Shown here in pieces: positions 1 through 11,600 of a stretch of 64,000 nt of DNA; the stretch's first letter is position 1, and the number at the start of each line of letters is the position of its first letter. Location: NCBI GenBank assembly GCA_018340805.1, contig JACMZG010001913.1, positions 37,039,985 to 37,103,984 on the forward strand. The letters run 5' to 3'. The position numbers were made by a program, and so were the translations under genes. Below the pieces are notes generated by a model. That model worked only from the letters and a program-made list of their open reading frames with translations. It did no database searches and had not been told where the DNA came from. This DNA comes from Microvelia longipes (lineage: Eukaryota > Arthropoda > Insecta > Hemiptera > Veliidae).

Positions 1-1837
1 GAACAAATTGGTTAAGAGTAGTACAAAATGAGTCACATTTTTTCAGGCCGGCTCTTGGACTTATCTGACTATCCTCGCTCGATACTGCGAGGTTATGTTA
101 GTTTTACTTTTATAATTCAACAAAGCCGTAGATAAACTTGCCGCATCAAAACAAAATTATCAATTTTCAACTAATTTTTTTAAAAAACATATACGATTCA
201 TAATTTAAAAAAAAACTTATCACATGTGTTAGTCTTATATATGATTACAACTACAGTCGTGTCAAATCTCAACTCAATTAAAAATTTCCAGCGTTTTATG
301 AATTTTTAAAATGTTCGCTGAGTCATTATTAGACCAAAAAATTAAAGTTAAGTTCCTTTTTCCTTAATGTTGGGGTTTGACAATTACTACATTCATTGGA
401 CAAATTAGAATATGAGATAGTATATGATTTTGAATGAGTGGATTTGATCAACACCAGTGGAGTTGATCATAATAAAAGAAATGAAGAAAAGAGTTTCTCC
501 AAAAAATTATTAATTTATCCAAAGCGCTTTCAACCTAACATGAGGTCATCATTAGTGCCTGTACAAATAAGTAAAAACATTTAAACATTTGCTAATTAAA
601 AACAGTTAAACATTTATTTATATCACAAAACAGTAAAGACCAGTAAAATAAATAAAATATTTATCAAATGAAATTACCAGTGGTAATTAAAGAAAAGCTC
701 TGAAGCTCTGAGAAAGACGGAGAAAAACGGAAAAATTAAATAGAATTAGTGATATTCTTTCTCCTCTTTTTCGACTCGACGATGTCGGTGAGTCGTGATA
801 GACTGATTGGAGGCGGGGGCGGTAATCTTTAGGAGAGCCAGTAGAAGGGGCAATCCATCCCTCCTCTTTTATTCGAGTTAAGTCTTCCTACTGCTTTCTT
901 TTATTATTTGTACAAGCACTGATGATGGCGTTTTAAACAAAGTAATAATTTTATGGAGGGACTCTTTTTTTTGTTTCTTTCATCATGAAAAATTCCACTG
1001 GTGCTCATTCAAATTTCATATTATAATTTTTCCAATAATCCTCGAAGGCTCTTTAGTAATCGTATAAAAATAAAACATATGTTTAATATAATATTTAATA
1101 TAAATATAACATATTTATACACTGATAAATATCATAAAACTAAAAACATGATGTAACATTACATCGCTCGTAAACTAAAGGATATAAATATTGAACAACC
1201 TTTTTCATATTAGTACTAGTAATTTTGTATAATTCCGTTTTTAACCACTACTAACGAATTCTAAAATTAATTACAAAACACTTTGTTCTTCTCCTATTAA
1301 TTAATTCTACTTACTGCTTAATTCCACAAAACATTACAAAGACTTTACTTATATAATTAATACAATTTTAATATTAATATATTTCGTATCAAATAGAATA
1401 CTTTTTATGTTTTATTAGTTTTGAATTCTCTTAGTTATTCGTTATTTTGATTTTAACGAATATTTTTGTAAATTTGTTGAATTTAAATTTTGTTTTAAAG
1501 TCGCTCATAAGCGGAGTTGTACAATGGAAGTGTTACCAATCCCCTTTCAGGGTCACAATAAGATTTTAAAGTTATAATATAATATATAATATATATATAT
1601 ATATAAATATATATATAAATATATATATATTATATATAAATATATATATAATAATATATAATATATAAACCCGATATATGAGTTTTGGCTGATTTACAAA
1701 CAGTCTAAGCATAGATGAGTTTTTAAACATGTCTTAAATTTTAATAATGTAAAATGTTTACACATCATGTTTAAAACATTCAAGTAAAAAATGTACGGAC
1801 ATTTGCAGTTAAATTTAGTTATTATATTAAATAAGGA
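1..1837. other. AT-rich spacer, no gene seen
   Basis: No coding region is recognisable on either strand. Bases about 190-360 resemble part of the dispersed repeat at 7.64-8.19 kb (shared words include GTGTTAGTCTT and the CAAATCTCAACTCAAT type). A small GC-richer patch lies at about 775-870. A TA-rich microsatellite occupies about 1577-1672. Confidence 0.6.
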
Positions 1838-2115
1838 CGCTGCCTCCGTGCCCGTGATCGTAAAAGGCTTCGATTTCGGCCCCGGAGGTCCGGGTTCGCA
1901 GCCCGGGCGCCTAAGATTTTATAATAGATTTGTATAAAAAGATTTTGCTAATTAATTAATTCTTAGAGTGTAGTAGATCAACCACCTGAGTGGTTCCGCA
2001 GGGTGAATACCCTGATGGGCCGAAACGGCCCATAAACGGGCATTTATTTATATTTCTAAGGACGAGCGATGCGAGTCCGAAGTAGTGAAGATGAGCGTAG
2101 TGAATCCAAAGAGGT
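1838..2115 (+). repeat. SINE-like element with tRNA-like head and hairpin-rich body
   Basis: The GC-rich head (1838-1915) contains GGTTCGCAGCC, close to a polymerase III B box, inside a T-arm-like hairpin (CCGGG, 7-nt loop, CCCGG). No clear A box is visible. The body has three perfect consecutive hairpins: 1980-1995, 1999-2014 and 2017-2031. The tail (2060-2110) has two diverged copies of a unit of about 28 bp, the first with GGAC and GTCC ends that can pair. A degenerate copy of the tail lies at about 63,196-63,255. The boundaries and the SINE label are inference; it could also be the end of a Penelope-like or other retroelement. Confidence 0.4.
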
Positions 2116-3234
2116 AAGAAAATTTTTTAAATTCCCCTGATTTCCTACCCCTGATTTTTTTCTCAAAAGAAAATAAAATACCTGAAACTAGAGCCTTCCT
2201 ATCAATCAATTCCATCGATCATATATCAATGGATTTAGTGAGAAACCGTTCCGAGGTAACTCGTACCCGATTTTTTCATGTGTTTGAGATGAAACATGAA
2301 AGCATTACTGGTAATGTGAGTTTATCGACTTTCCTTATAAGTTATAAATCTTCAAGGAGATCAAGAGATACACTTATTTACTTCTTAGCAAAGTTGTTCT
2401 GTCGTTTATAAACTTTTTTATGAAATTCTAAAGATAATTTAAATAAAATAAAACTTAAATTAAGAAAAGAGTGATACAAGTTGTAAATTTAAAAAGGAAA
2501 AAATACTAAAAGAATTAAGTAAATAATTAAAAGTAAAATAAAATATACTTTTCATTTCCAGTGCCTTTCAAGAATAAAAAATTAATACAAAAAAACCTTG
2601 ATGAATTTCACGGGATATGTCTTTTAAAAAGGATACTTTTTTCACGCTCTGATAAAGAAGTTATTTTATATTACAAACTTTTCTACTTATGCAAACGAGA
2701 AAGTAATAAAAGGCAAACGATTTGTTCTGTTTACGCTTCAAATAAAATAGGTTTAATCTCGGATTCCTTTAATTTAAAATTTTTACATTTAATTTATTTA
2801 AACAATTAATTTTGAGATTTAGAAAGGAGGAAAGACAGGGGTTGAAAATAATAAAATAATAGGCTACTGAAAAGAAATACGCTTACAAAATGTATAAAGT
2901 TAAAGGTGTTTTAACAAAGAATCGTGAGAAGCCAAAAATGTTGGCTTGGAGGTCCCTATTCTAAGCAATTCTTTTAAATGATTGCTTCTGTTCTTAACAA
3001 TCAAGCATTTCCTGCTTGAAATTCCGGTTCGCACTAAATAAATGAAGCACTAGTATTACTCCTTGTTGCTCAGTTCTTCCATACTACTAAAAAATAAACG
3101 AAAGAAGCGCATTCTAGTTGTGACATAGTGAAACTACCAAATTATATACTAGCGCACCTGTTAACTGGCTACGGAACTAATCGTTATCATCCAAAATAAT
3201 AAATTTCAGTACAATCTTTCTTTATATCTTTACC
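2116..3234. other. AT-rich spacer, no gene seen
   Basis: Short open frames exist, such as 82 codons at 2561-2809, but they show no domain, have the composition of the surrounding AT-rich DNA and have no recognisable relatives. I see no gene here. Confidence 0.5.
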
Positions 3235-4085
3235 ATCTTTATAGGCCATATTCTTTGACCTATCACACCATTCTCCATTTAGATTAATTCCTTTCTATCC
3301 GTAGCCAAATTATTGTTTTGACATTCAATGGTGTTCAAAAAATGCTTAGCTGAGCCTCGTCACACAGTCTGACGTCCCAAACTTTTAATATTCTTTGTTA
3401 CCCGACCCAACTTGTAATTTAGTATCACTAAACTTATTCTTAAAAACAAATTAGATGTATTCCTCTTTAATTTAATCACTTTAAAAAATCAATCATCTCG
3501 TCAAAAAAAATATTGTCGCATGCTTTTAAAAAATCTATAAACATTTTTATGAAACTCTTAAGCAGTTCTTATAAGTAGCTTAAGTATTAAAATGTTATCA
3601 AACGTTGAGTGTTGTTCCTAAAACCTAATTGATTAGGCGATAGTATTAGCTGAATTTCATGGCTCATTTTTTGTAAATATCGTCGAAAAAAACTCAAACA
3701 TTAATATAAAACCGATTACAAGCTAATATCCCAATAGTTGTGTATGTCTTATTTATCACCATTTTTATAAAACAAAATAAATTTTGCATTCAACCACGTT
3801 TTATGGGTTTTCTTTTTTCTTTAAACATAAGTTAAAAAGGACGTCCAAGTACTCCACAATTGTTTTTCCTCCTTTTTTATCGTTCTTTTAGATATATGAT
3901 CTTCTCCAACTGCTTTTCCATTCTTCAGTTCTTATTGAATTTTCTATTTAAATTTTTATTATATTTAAAACATCACCATTTTCTATTTCCTAAATTTAAT
4001 ATTTTCTTTACTACATTTATTTTCTACTATTAGAATTTCTATTATTTCTTTTGGTTTAGCGAATTTTCATAATGAAAATAGCGCT
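3235..4085 (-). pseudogene. RTE-like non-LTR reverse transcriptase relic
   Basis: Read on the minus strand, this stretch keeps the succession of RT blocks typical of RTE-like endonuclease-reverse transcriptases. At 3893-3929 it reads KNGKAVGEDHI, matching the family's KNGKAPGEDGI block. Further along come a KNGD..NY.DISLLSVLY-like block and, at 3611-3634, NQLGFRNN followed by an ST.DNI stretch (the usual Q.GFR...ST.D motif). An A.DNI-like remnant of the first catalytic Asp block lies near 3488-3524. The blocks are spread over several frames and broken by stops, so nothing can be translated. The YADD box is not preserved. The clade is inferred from motif wording; another non-LTR clade such as Jockey is possible. 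Confidence 0.5.
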
Positions 4086-4159
4086 TATTTTAATGTGATA
4101 ATATACTTTTTATAAAACAGATTTTTTTTATCTAATTGGTATTATTGTACTTTGTAATG

Positions 4160-4180
4160 GTCTTTGAGTATATATATATA

Positions 4181-4228
<48 letters not shown>

Positions 4229-4233
4229 TCAAA

Positions 4234-4285
<52 letters not shown>

Positions 4286-4325
4286 ATATATTATATATAT
4301 ATAATATATAAATATATTATATATA
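4160..4325. repeat. TA microsatellite with an inverted-arm core
   Basis: A long TA-rich tract. Its first part is capped by GTCTTTGA at 4160-4167 and the exact reverse complement TCAAAGAC at 4229-4236, so this 77-bp segment could form a hairpin or cruciform. The TA tract then continues to about 4325. Confidence 0.8.
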
Positions 4326-4329
4326 GATC

Positions 4330-4869
4330 GAGAAGACATTAATCTAAAAATAAATCCGGGTGAACCTGACAATGATAATTAGGAAACTAGAAATATTGGA
4401 TATAAAGATAAACAAACTTGTTATAGAAGCAAGCTGCCTGTTTGGCAGGAATTCCGATTCCTTTACAGTAAATATAAACAATCAGGGTAAACATGACCGG
4501 CCTGAAGGTAGTGGCATCGAGTGGCTCCAAACAACGATAAATAAAATTTAAACCCAAGAACAGTTTGGGGACAGTGAATTTAGTATCGCTCATGATTTCG
4601 CTTTAATCTTGTCAAGTCACTGAAAAGTTGTGATGATCAATCAAATCAAAACTAATAAGTTTGCTTAGATCCCTAGTTTCATGTTAAAACTGTATCGTTC
4701 GCTTACATATAAAGTTAGTCAAGAATAACCAATAAAGAAATGGATAACTCACCTTGACTTCGTCATGTAATTAATCAAATAGTTTGTAAACAGCTGTATT
4801 GCCTGAAGTATAGTCTGAGTTATGAGAGTGACGTCGATTTTTGTACCAAGATTGGTCATTAAGAATGTC
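4330..4869. other. AT-rich spacer, no gene seen
   Basis: Short overlapping frames occur on both strands without domain signal. The region precedes the RNase H relic and may hold more of that retroelement, but no motif is readable. Confidence 0.4.
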
Positions 4870-5560
4870 AAGTAAGTTCAAACAAATTAACAGAACTAAA
4901 TGAAGCAACCTTAGGGTGCATTCGCGATGCTCGAGAGCTCAGAGCGTTCTGAACAAGAGGTGTATTTTAGTTACCATGATTGTGCTCAGAGGCGTGGCAA
5001 GGAGGAGGAGCCAAAAGAAGCAGGAAGCCAGGATAGTAGTGGTGGGACTGATCCTACTAATCGTGCTTTCGGCAGGTTCAGTTCGATCACTTCTCCCCAC
5101 TCCTATTCAATTAAAACCTTCTTAGCGGGAAATACAAAATTTTATCTCACCTTCATATTCACATGTACAGTGCTGTGCTGTTTCTGTGTTGTGTTTCTGC
5201 TGTTTTGTGCTGCTTATCTTTATTTATACGTTTTACTATTAATTAAATGATTAAATTTTTGAAAAAATGACAACAACGGTAACATAACCTAATAACTGTA
5301 CACACAAGCCTGAATAAAACGCGTTCGCGAGACCAAGTGTGGTCAGTACGATGGTGGGGGAATTTTCGTCCCTACCATCCCCTCCACCACTGAACACACT
5401 GACCGAGCGCTTTGAGCGCTCGAGCGTTCGCGAATGCACCCTTAGTGGGGTCCAAGAGCACTCAAGAATTTATGGCAACAAACGAGCAGATAAGCTGTCT
5501 CATGACGAAGCAGAAATACATCATACTGGATCGGAACCTGCAAACTATCAGTTCAATCCT
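4870..5560 (+). pseudogene. Non-LTR RNase H domain fragment, split by a MITE
   Basis: Downstream of the MITE (5447-5540) the plus strand encodes HSRIYGNKRADKLS, matching the C-terminal RNase H block (H-S-G-I-x-G-N-E-x-A-D-x-L-A) found in Jockey- and I-type retrotransposons. The preceding WVPG part is distorted by an indel. Upstream, 4870-4913 is compatible with the lead-in (N-E-A-T-L), so the MITE appears to have inserted in this frame at a TTA. No RT is recognisable nearby. This is a dead fragment; the exact clade cannot be told. Confidence 0.5.
4914..5441. mobile_element. Harbinger-type MITE, 528 bp, TTA target duplication
   Basis: The left end starts GGGTGCATTCGCGA and the right end is the reverse complement, CGCGAATGCACCC. 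The similarity continues for about 35 bp (GCTCGAG.GCTCA.AGCG). The trinucleotide TTA flanks both ends, at 4911-4913 and 5442-5444. GC-rich inverted ends beginning with G runs plus a TWA target duplication are hallmarks of the PIF/Harbinger superfamily. The interior has two unrelated short open frames but no transposase, so the copy is non-autonomous. It sits inside the RNase H relic. Confidence 0.8.
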
Positions 5561-5636
5561 GAGCATATTTTTTAGCAAGAGATTTAAATCTTGGTAAACA
5601 TCTATATACATACCTACATATATACAAACATGCAAC

Positions 5637-5645
5637 ACACACATA

Positions 5646-5717
<72 letters not shown>

Positions 5718-5726
5718 ATATAAATA
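5637..5726. repeat. Compound CA/TA microsatellite
   Basis: A CA run of about 35 bases is followed directly by a TA run. Confidence 0.95.
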
Positions 5727-7105
5727 TAACAAATCATAAGATTAATGTAAAACAATTCAAATAACTTACTAATAGTTAAAAATATAAAAGGAAAGGATAA
5801 GTAGCTCAAGCTTTCACCATGCAGCTACGTCAGGAGTGTAGCACGTACTGGTGGTAGAAAAGGGTTGATGTGCGTTCCTAAAGTAGTCAGACTGCAATGC
5901 GGTGCGGTGGTAAAACCGTACACTTTCCTTTCTTTCTATAGTTTATATTTGTATATTTTTTTCCAATATTCCTTCTATATTTATATCCTTTCTATAGTAG
6001 TATAATTCGTCATACTACTTACTTCACCACGTCATAGGGGTTCAGAAAAAAATCCATAAACAGATAAATCGGGTGGAACATCAGTTCTAATTTTAAGTTT
6101 ACCTCTTGTATTTTTAAATCTATTTTAGTAGACGAGTTATTGGCCAGCAAAGCAAAAAGACATTTAATAATAATACTATTTTTTCCAGCATGAATTTCGT
6201 GAACAAATATAAAAACAAATTAGAAAATTTCTCTGGATTAAAAAATATCTATTTAATATAAAATGGATTTGTAATATATTTTAAGAGCAGTAATTCAAAT
6301 AATTCTATTCCAACTAGATCTGGTTTAAATGGTAATAATTAATTCCAGTTTATTGATTTTAAATAAATAAAACCCTTTATTATCTTCCTTCACGGTTGCC
6401 TTTTATTTTTACCATGTAATATATATAACCCAACCTACATTTAATCCATTTAGCCAACCTTTATAAATTCCATTTGATAAAAATGTTAATGAAATCCCCA
6501 ATAAAAGAAACGAAGATCTGAGAGACGTTAATTTAAAGGCAAAAAGTTAATACGTTGCTTTGTGAAGAGTTGGCATTTCAGATTACTTACACGTTAAAAC
6601 TAATCTACATAATTCTCTAGAATATAATCTTTAGCCTATAACAAGTTTTCTAGCTCGATGAATATTGATGAAGTTTAAGGAATCCATTAGATTGTCCACT
6701 TCTGGGTTCCATTAACTTGCTCTTTAAAAGAGTTTCCTATCGTTTTATAAACCATTTACTGTCGTTTAATTTTACAAAACTTGGCAGTTGGATGTTATGT
6801 CAACTATTAATTTCAAAACTTCACGCCATTGAATAATTATTTTTTAATGTTCATCTGAGTTTTAATTAGCTGAAATAAAAGTAATTATAAGGTTGTTGAT
6901 TAGTTTTGTAATGTATTAAAGATTAAGAAGTCAATGGGTTTTGCAAAATCACCAATGGATCATTATTATCCTTAATGGGTTTTATGCATAAAATGTCACT
7001 TAGGCATTTTTTCTAATCTTTTGTAGAGATTTTATGTGTACCATTTTGTAATCTTTTCACCAGATATCAGTGCATTCTAGTTTTATATGTCAGCTAATTG
7101 AATTG
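5727..7105. other. AT-rich spacer, no gene seen
   Basis: No coding signal. The patch at 5810-5930 is less AT-rich than its surroundings and may be the end of an unidentified repeat. Confidence 0.5.
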
Positions 7106-7134
7106 GTAATCTATTTATATAATATATATTATAT

Positions 7135-7176
<42 letters not shown>

Positions 7177-7188
7177 TATATAGATTAC
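7106..7188. repeat. TA palindrome with 9-bp inverted arms
   Basis: GTAATCTAT at 7106-7114 and its exact reverse complement ATAGATTAC at 7180-7188 flank a TA tract, so the 83-bp block is nearly a full palindrome. Confidence 0.8.
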
Positions 7189-7394
7189 TTCACTCCCGCT
7201 CAGGATTTGCCCTTTATCTCATTTAGTAGCGTCTACAGCTTTAACACGAAGGTTACGAGCTGTGTTTGTGAAATAATTTAAAACTTTGACTTTTTAATGT
7301 AAAAGTTTTAGACCTTCGACTACTTCGACCTTCGTTTTAGTCGACTACTCTCTGTTTACGAAAGACAGCAACAGTTCTTATAATTCTGTCTAGA

Positions 7395-7534
7395 TTATAT
7401 GAAATATACATACACTTGAAATTAAAAGGATAGAACACTATCTTAGGGAGCTGGCAAAAAGAGCCCGACAACGTAACCTACTTGCCTGGTAGTTACTACC
7501 ACTCCCCCACATTACTACTACTACTACTAGTTGA
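7395..7534. repeat. Dispersed repeat ending in a TAC microsatellite
   Basis: Shares an extended match with 60,445-60,557: a CACTTGAAATTAAA word, then ACACTATCTTAGG, then ctggcaaaaag-like sequence, and finally ACTACTACTACTACTA. The two copies differ by many indels. Element type unknown. Confidence 0.65.
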
Positions 7535-7639
7535 GAGAGGGAAAGCGCTAATATGACCTTACGGGCTAAGCGTTATAAAACTTGTAGAAAATCAACTACA
7601 GGGTACCTCGAAATGTTTTCTCATCATATTGGATTTTCT

Positions 7640-8185
7640 ACGCTCATCTGTCATTAGTATATGACTAAATACGGGCCGAAAATATAGATAAATTTAGACC
7701 AACATTTTCCGCGTCGTTTTTAAACGAAACTTAGTGAAGTTATTTATTAGTTAATGGTATACACTTGTACCAAATGTCAACTCAATCGGAGCATTTTCTA
7801 ATTTTTTATGATTTTTTAAAAAGACAAAGTAAAGTACCACAAGTCATTCAATAAAATTGAACTAAGCTGATAATGGATGAAACTTAGCACATATGTTAGT
7901 CTTTTACATAGTCACATGCGTGCCAAATCTTAATCCGATCGCATCATTTTTTCGCGTTTATGATTTCTCGAAATTTTGCTGTCATTATCGTTGGTTATGA
8001 CGTCTTTAAAAAATATTCTACATTCATAACTACAGCCGTAGTATGATTTTTGTACAAAAATTCAACTTTCTGCATACACTCACAACCAGACAGACAACTT
8101 TGAGAAAACCACTCAGGAGGCCTTAAAAACACCTGAAACGGATAATCCCGGTTTTATATTGGTTTCGGATTTTTGCAGACTTAAA
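7640..8185. repeat. Dispersed repeat family, longest copy
   Basis: Contains two related sub-units (around 7740-7850 and 7860-7990), each with a TGTACCAAATGTCAACTCAATC / GTGCCAAATCTTAATCC-like line. It ends with GAGAAAACCACTCAGGAGG, CTTAAAAACACC and AAACGGATAAT-CCGGTTT. Matching pieces occur at about 190-360, 16,075-16,295 and 27,470-27,660, and weakly near 18.0-18.1 kb. No protein is encoded and no terminal structure is seen. Confidence 0.6.
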
Positions 8186-8408
8186 ACTTTCCTATACGTA
8201 AATGAGAAAAAGTAAAAATTAAAGAAATATTAGGAAATATTAAAACAAAAGAAATAAAGAATAACTTTATTCATCTAAATGAAATATTTCTCTGTTGATG
8301 GAATTAGAAAGAAAATAATAAAATAAATTAGCTTGAGATAAAGTTGTAAATAAGATAATTCTCTCCTTGTTGGTTTCAAGGGAATCATTAGATAAGATTA
8401 ATTTACAC
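8186..8408. other. AT-rich spacer, no gene seen
   Basis: No coding or structural signal recognised. Confidence 0.4.
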
Positions 8409-8497
8409 AATTAACATTATGCCGTCGTAATTAACATTATGAGTCGTAATTAACATTATGTAATTAACATTACATGAGTCGCAATTATGCCGTCGTA
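8409..8497. repeat. Short imperfect tandem repeat
   Basis: Four to five diverged copies of a unit built on AATTAACATTATG followed by GTCGT. It lies about 200 bp upstream of the first R2-like coding sequence and could belong to that element's 5' end or be a chance array. Confidence 0.7.
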
Positions 8498-8694
8498 GCG
8501 TAAACATCTAGTAATAGTTCTAGTTTTAGTGTAGTTTATATTTTTTTTATATAATGTTTTTCTTTTTTCACACGTTTAAAATTTTTTTCTTTTTATCTTT
8601 TGACAGAAAATACTTTTTAAATAATCTAAATACTATCACGATAATACATGTATCGGGATTAGTTGGATTTGACGGTTTAATCCTGAATTTGAGG

Positions 8695-11600
8695 AGAGTG
8701 ATTTGTTCGGTGTCAACCCAGGAGCCGAAAATGCAGTGGGCAACGCGCACAATGGCCATCATCAGGTCAGTAACCACCAGGCAGATACGAACAATTTTCA
8801 GAGGTACCCAACATCATTTCGAAACCTTTTATTGGACAAAAAGTGGTGATATCCAGAAATAACGGCCAGAAACAAGAAGCCTACGTCACTAAAATAAGTG
8901 TATTGCAAAACAATTCCACTACACTGCAGAATGGAAATTCTCTAGTAGATGTTGAATGGATAGAAAGTGACGGCTCCGTGAAAGGCAAGAAAAATGTGGA
9001 TATCAGCACTTTGCAAACTGACCCCCAGTCCTCGAATACTCTTAAAACACAAAACGCTGAGGTAATCATTTCTAATGTAAACAATGAGATTGATCCATCA
9101 ACATCTACCGGTTCTATTAACAACTCAGAACAAAGTGAATTACCCCCAGCGTCCAACAATGTAGTATGTGATATTTGCGGACAGTCTTTTAAGAATAAGC
9201 GAGGCCTTAGCATTCATTTCAATAAAAAACATCCAGTGGAAGCAAACACAGCTAAGTTAAACGGTCTAATTTCTAACCAAGCCCACTCTAGTAAAACTGT
9301 TGATCCTACTATTAAAAATAAAATTGACTCATGGGACAAACAATTAAATCCATTTTAAAATCTAATGACGACTTTGATCCTGTACTCTTCGATAACGTGA
9401 CTAATGGCTTTTGACGTTTTTAAAAAGAAGCGAATGCTGAGCTGCCTGGACCAAAACATCCTGCTCAACGGTATTTCAAATTACGTAAAAAGGATAAAAC
9501 GAACAATAAAGGAAAAGGAGCCGGAAAAGTTTCTAATCCTCAGAGAAGCAATAAGAAGGACAGAGAACGGAGACAAGAGCAGTATCAGTATGAGGTAGCT
9601 CAGTATTATTATTACAACAGACGTAAAAAAGTTGTCCAAACTATTATGACTGCCGATAAACCCAAACAGTGCCCTATTGACATCAAGCAAGTAGAAGATC
9701 ACTACAGACCTATATTTGAATATTCCAATAATCGCGTACGTGAATCTTACGAGCAAACCGTTCCTCAAGAAAATAGCTTCTGTGAGCCTGAAATCAATAC
9801 ACAAAGCTATAAAATCAACTTCGTTAGACACGTGTCCTGGTCCTGATTTTTATAAGGACAATAAAACGGCTTGAGGTGGCCCATATTATACAAACCATAA
9901 TCGATATTTTTCTGAAATATTCATATTTGCCTGATGCGTTTAGAAGAGGTCGTACAGTACTTATTTACAAAGGTAAAGGCAGAAGTGATGATGTGGCGTC
10001 ATGGAGGCCCATTACAATGTACTCTATCTTGAGAAGATTAATAGAAAAGGTACTTGATGGCGAACTTCGACAGCAAGTAACTTTTCATTCTTGTCAGAGA
10101 GGTTTTGTGAAGGGTCTTCCTGGTTGTCATATCAACTCTCGGCTCATTGATGCTGTTTTAAAACACGCTAAACAAAATGGTAATGATAGTGCTGTCGCTT
10201 TTCTGGATGTTACCGGTGCTTTTGATAATCATCTTCATGTAATAAACACTTTAAAGGCTAGAGGCGTTTCCGACAATCTGATAAAATGTATAGAAGCCCT
10301 ACTGTGCTTTAACCTAATAAGAATACGCGTCGGTTTTCACGACACTGACGATATACGTGTTGAGACAGGCGTTCCACAAGGAGGACCTCTATCTGCTACT
10401 CTTTTTAACCTGGCTATAGATCACATCTATAGAGAGTTTTGTGACCCCCAGTTCTCAAACCAATACGGTTATGGCCTCAATCCAGGTCAGGAAAAATACT
10501 TCTATCGGGGTTCGCCGACGACCAAGCTGTCACCGCCTCCAGTGTTAGTGCAGCAGAAAGAGTTATTAACAGTATAGCAAGTAGATTCAAGGAAATTGGC
10601 TTAAATATCAACCCGGCTAAGAGTACGTGCATTATTTTATCTAAAGGTAAACTAATAAGCTCCAGATTAAATCTAGAAGACGGAAGCTATATAACATCTA
10701 ATAGCGATAACGAAATTATTAAATATTTAGGATGTAGTTTTACAGGTGAGATTGTTAATGATGACGCTGCAATAGAGAAACTGAATACCAACCTGAACAG
10801 TCTAGTCACTTCTAATCTGCTAAAACCTGACCAGAAACTCAACATATTAAACCAGTATATTTTTCCAACGCTTACGTACCCTCTTCAAACTGCTCCTCTG
10901 ACTAAACTTCGTCCGGCTTTTCTCGAAGGTGTTGATGTCATGATCCGGAGAAGTACCAAAGCAATCGTAGGACTACCAGCCAACACTTCTACAACTATGC
11001 TGTATGCGCCTCGCCGTTATCGAGGATTAGGTATTCTTCGTTGTTCGTGGGAAGCTCCGTTACAACATATGAGTATATTGCAAAAATTAAGAGACGTCGA
11101 TGAAGTGCAATTACAAGGTATACTCGATTATGACGCCGAACTGTCTGATTGTGCTGATCGTCTTGGTCTTGAACTTCAAGATCTAAACGGTCGAATTAGT
11201 ATAAAAAATATTCGACAATCCCTTCGCGAAAAATCGTTTGAAGAGTGGTCAAAGTGTAAGTGGCAAGGAATCGGAGTGTGCCACTTTAAGGAAAACACCA
11301 AAGCTAACGAATTCATTAGTAATAGGCAAATCCTTACAGGTTCCGAGTGGACCAACGCGATCAAATTGAATATCAACTATGCCCCTCTACGTGGTGTACC
11401 GACTACAGGCAGCAAGTATACAGGAGACGTGGGACCCCTCTGTCGCAAATGCAGCAGAGAGACTGAAACACCAGCACATGTGCTGGTAATTGTCCTAACA
11501 ACATGCTTCTTGTTACTCGCCGCCACCATAATGTCAAACACACCATCATTGACTTGTTAAGAGAAAAAGGTTACACTTGTTGAGGAAGTCTTCGGCGTTG

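Noticed and set aside
2561..2809. 82-codon open frame
   Set aside because: AT-biased composition, no domain, no conserved neighbour; not distinguishable from chance.
8554..8862. 102-codon open frame before the R2-like element
   Set aside because: Hydrophobic start comes from T-rich DNA; from about 8695 another frame reads as the R2-like N-terminus.
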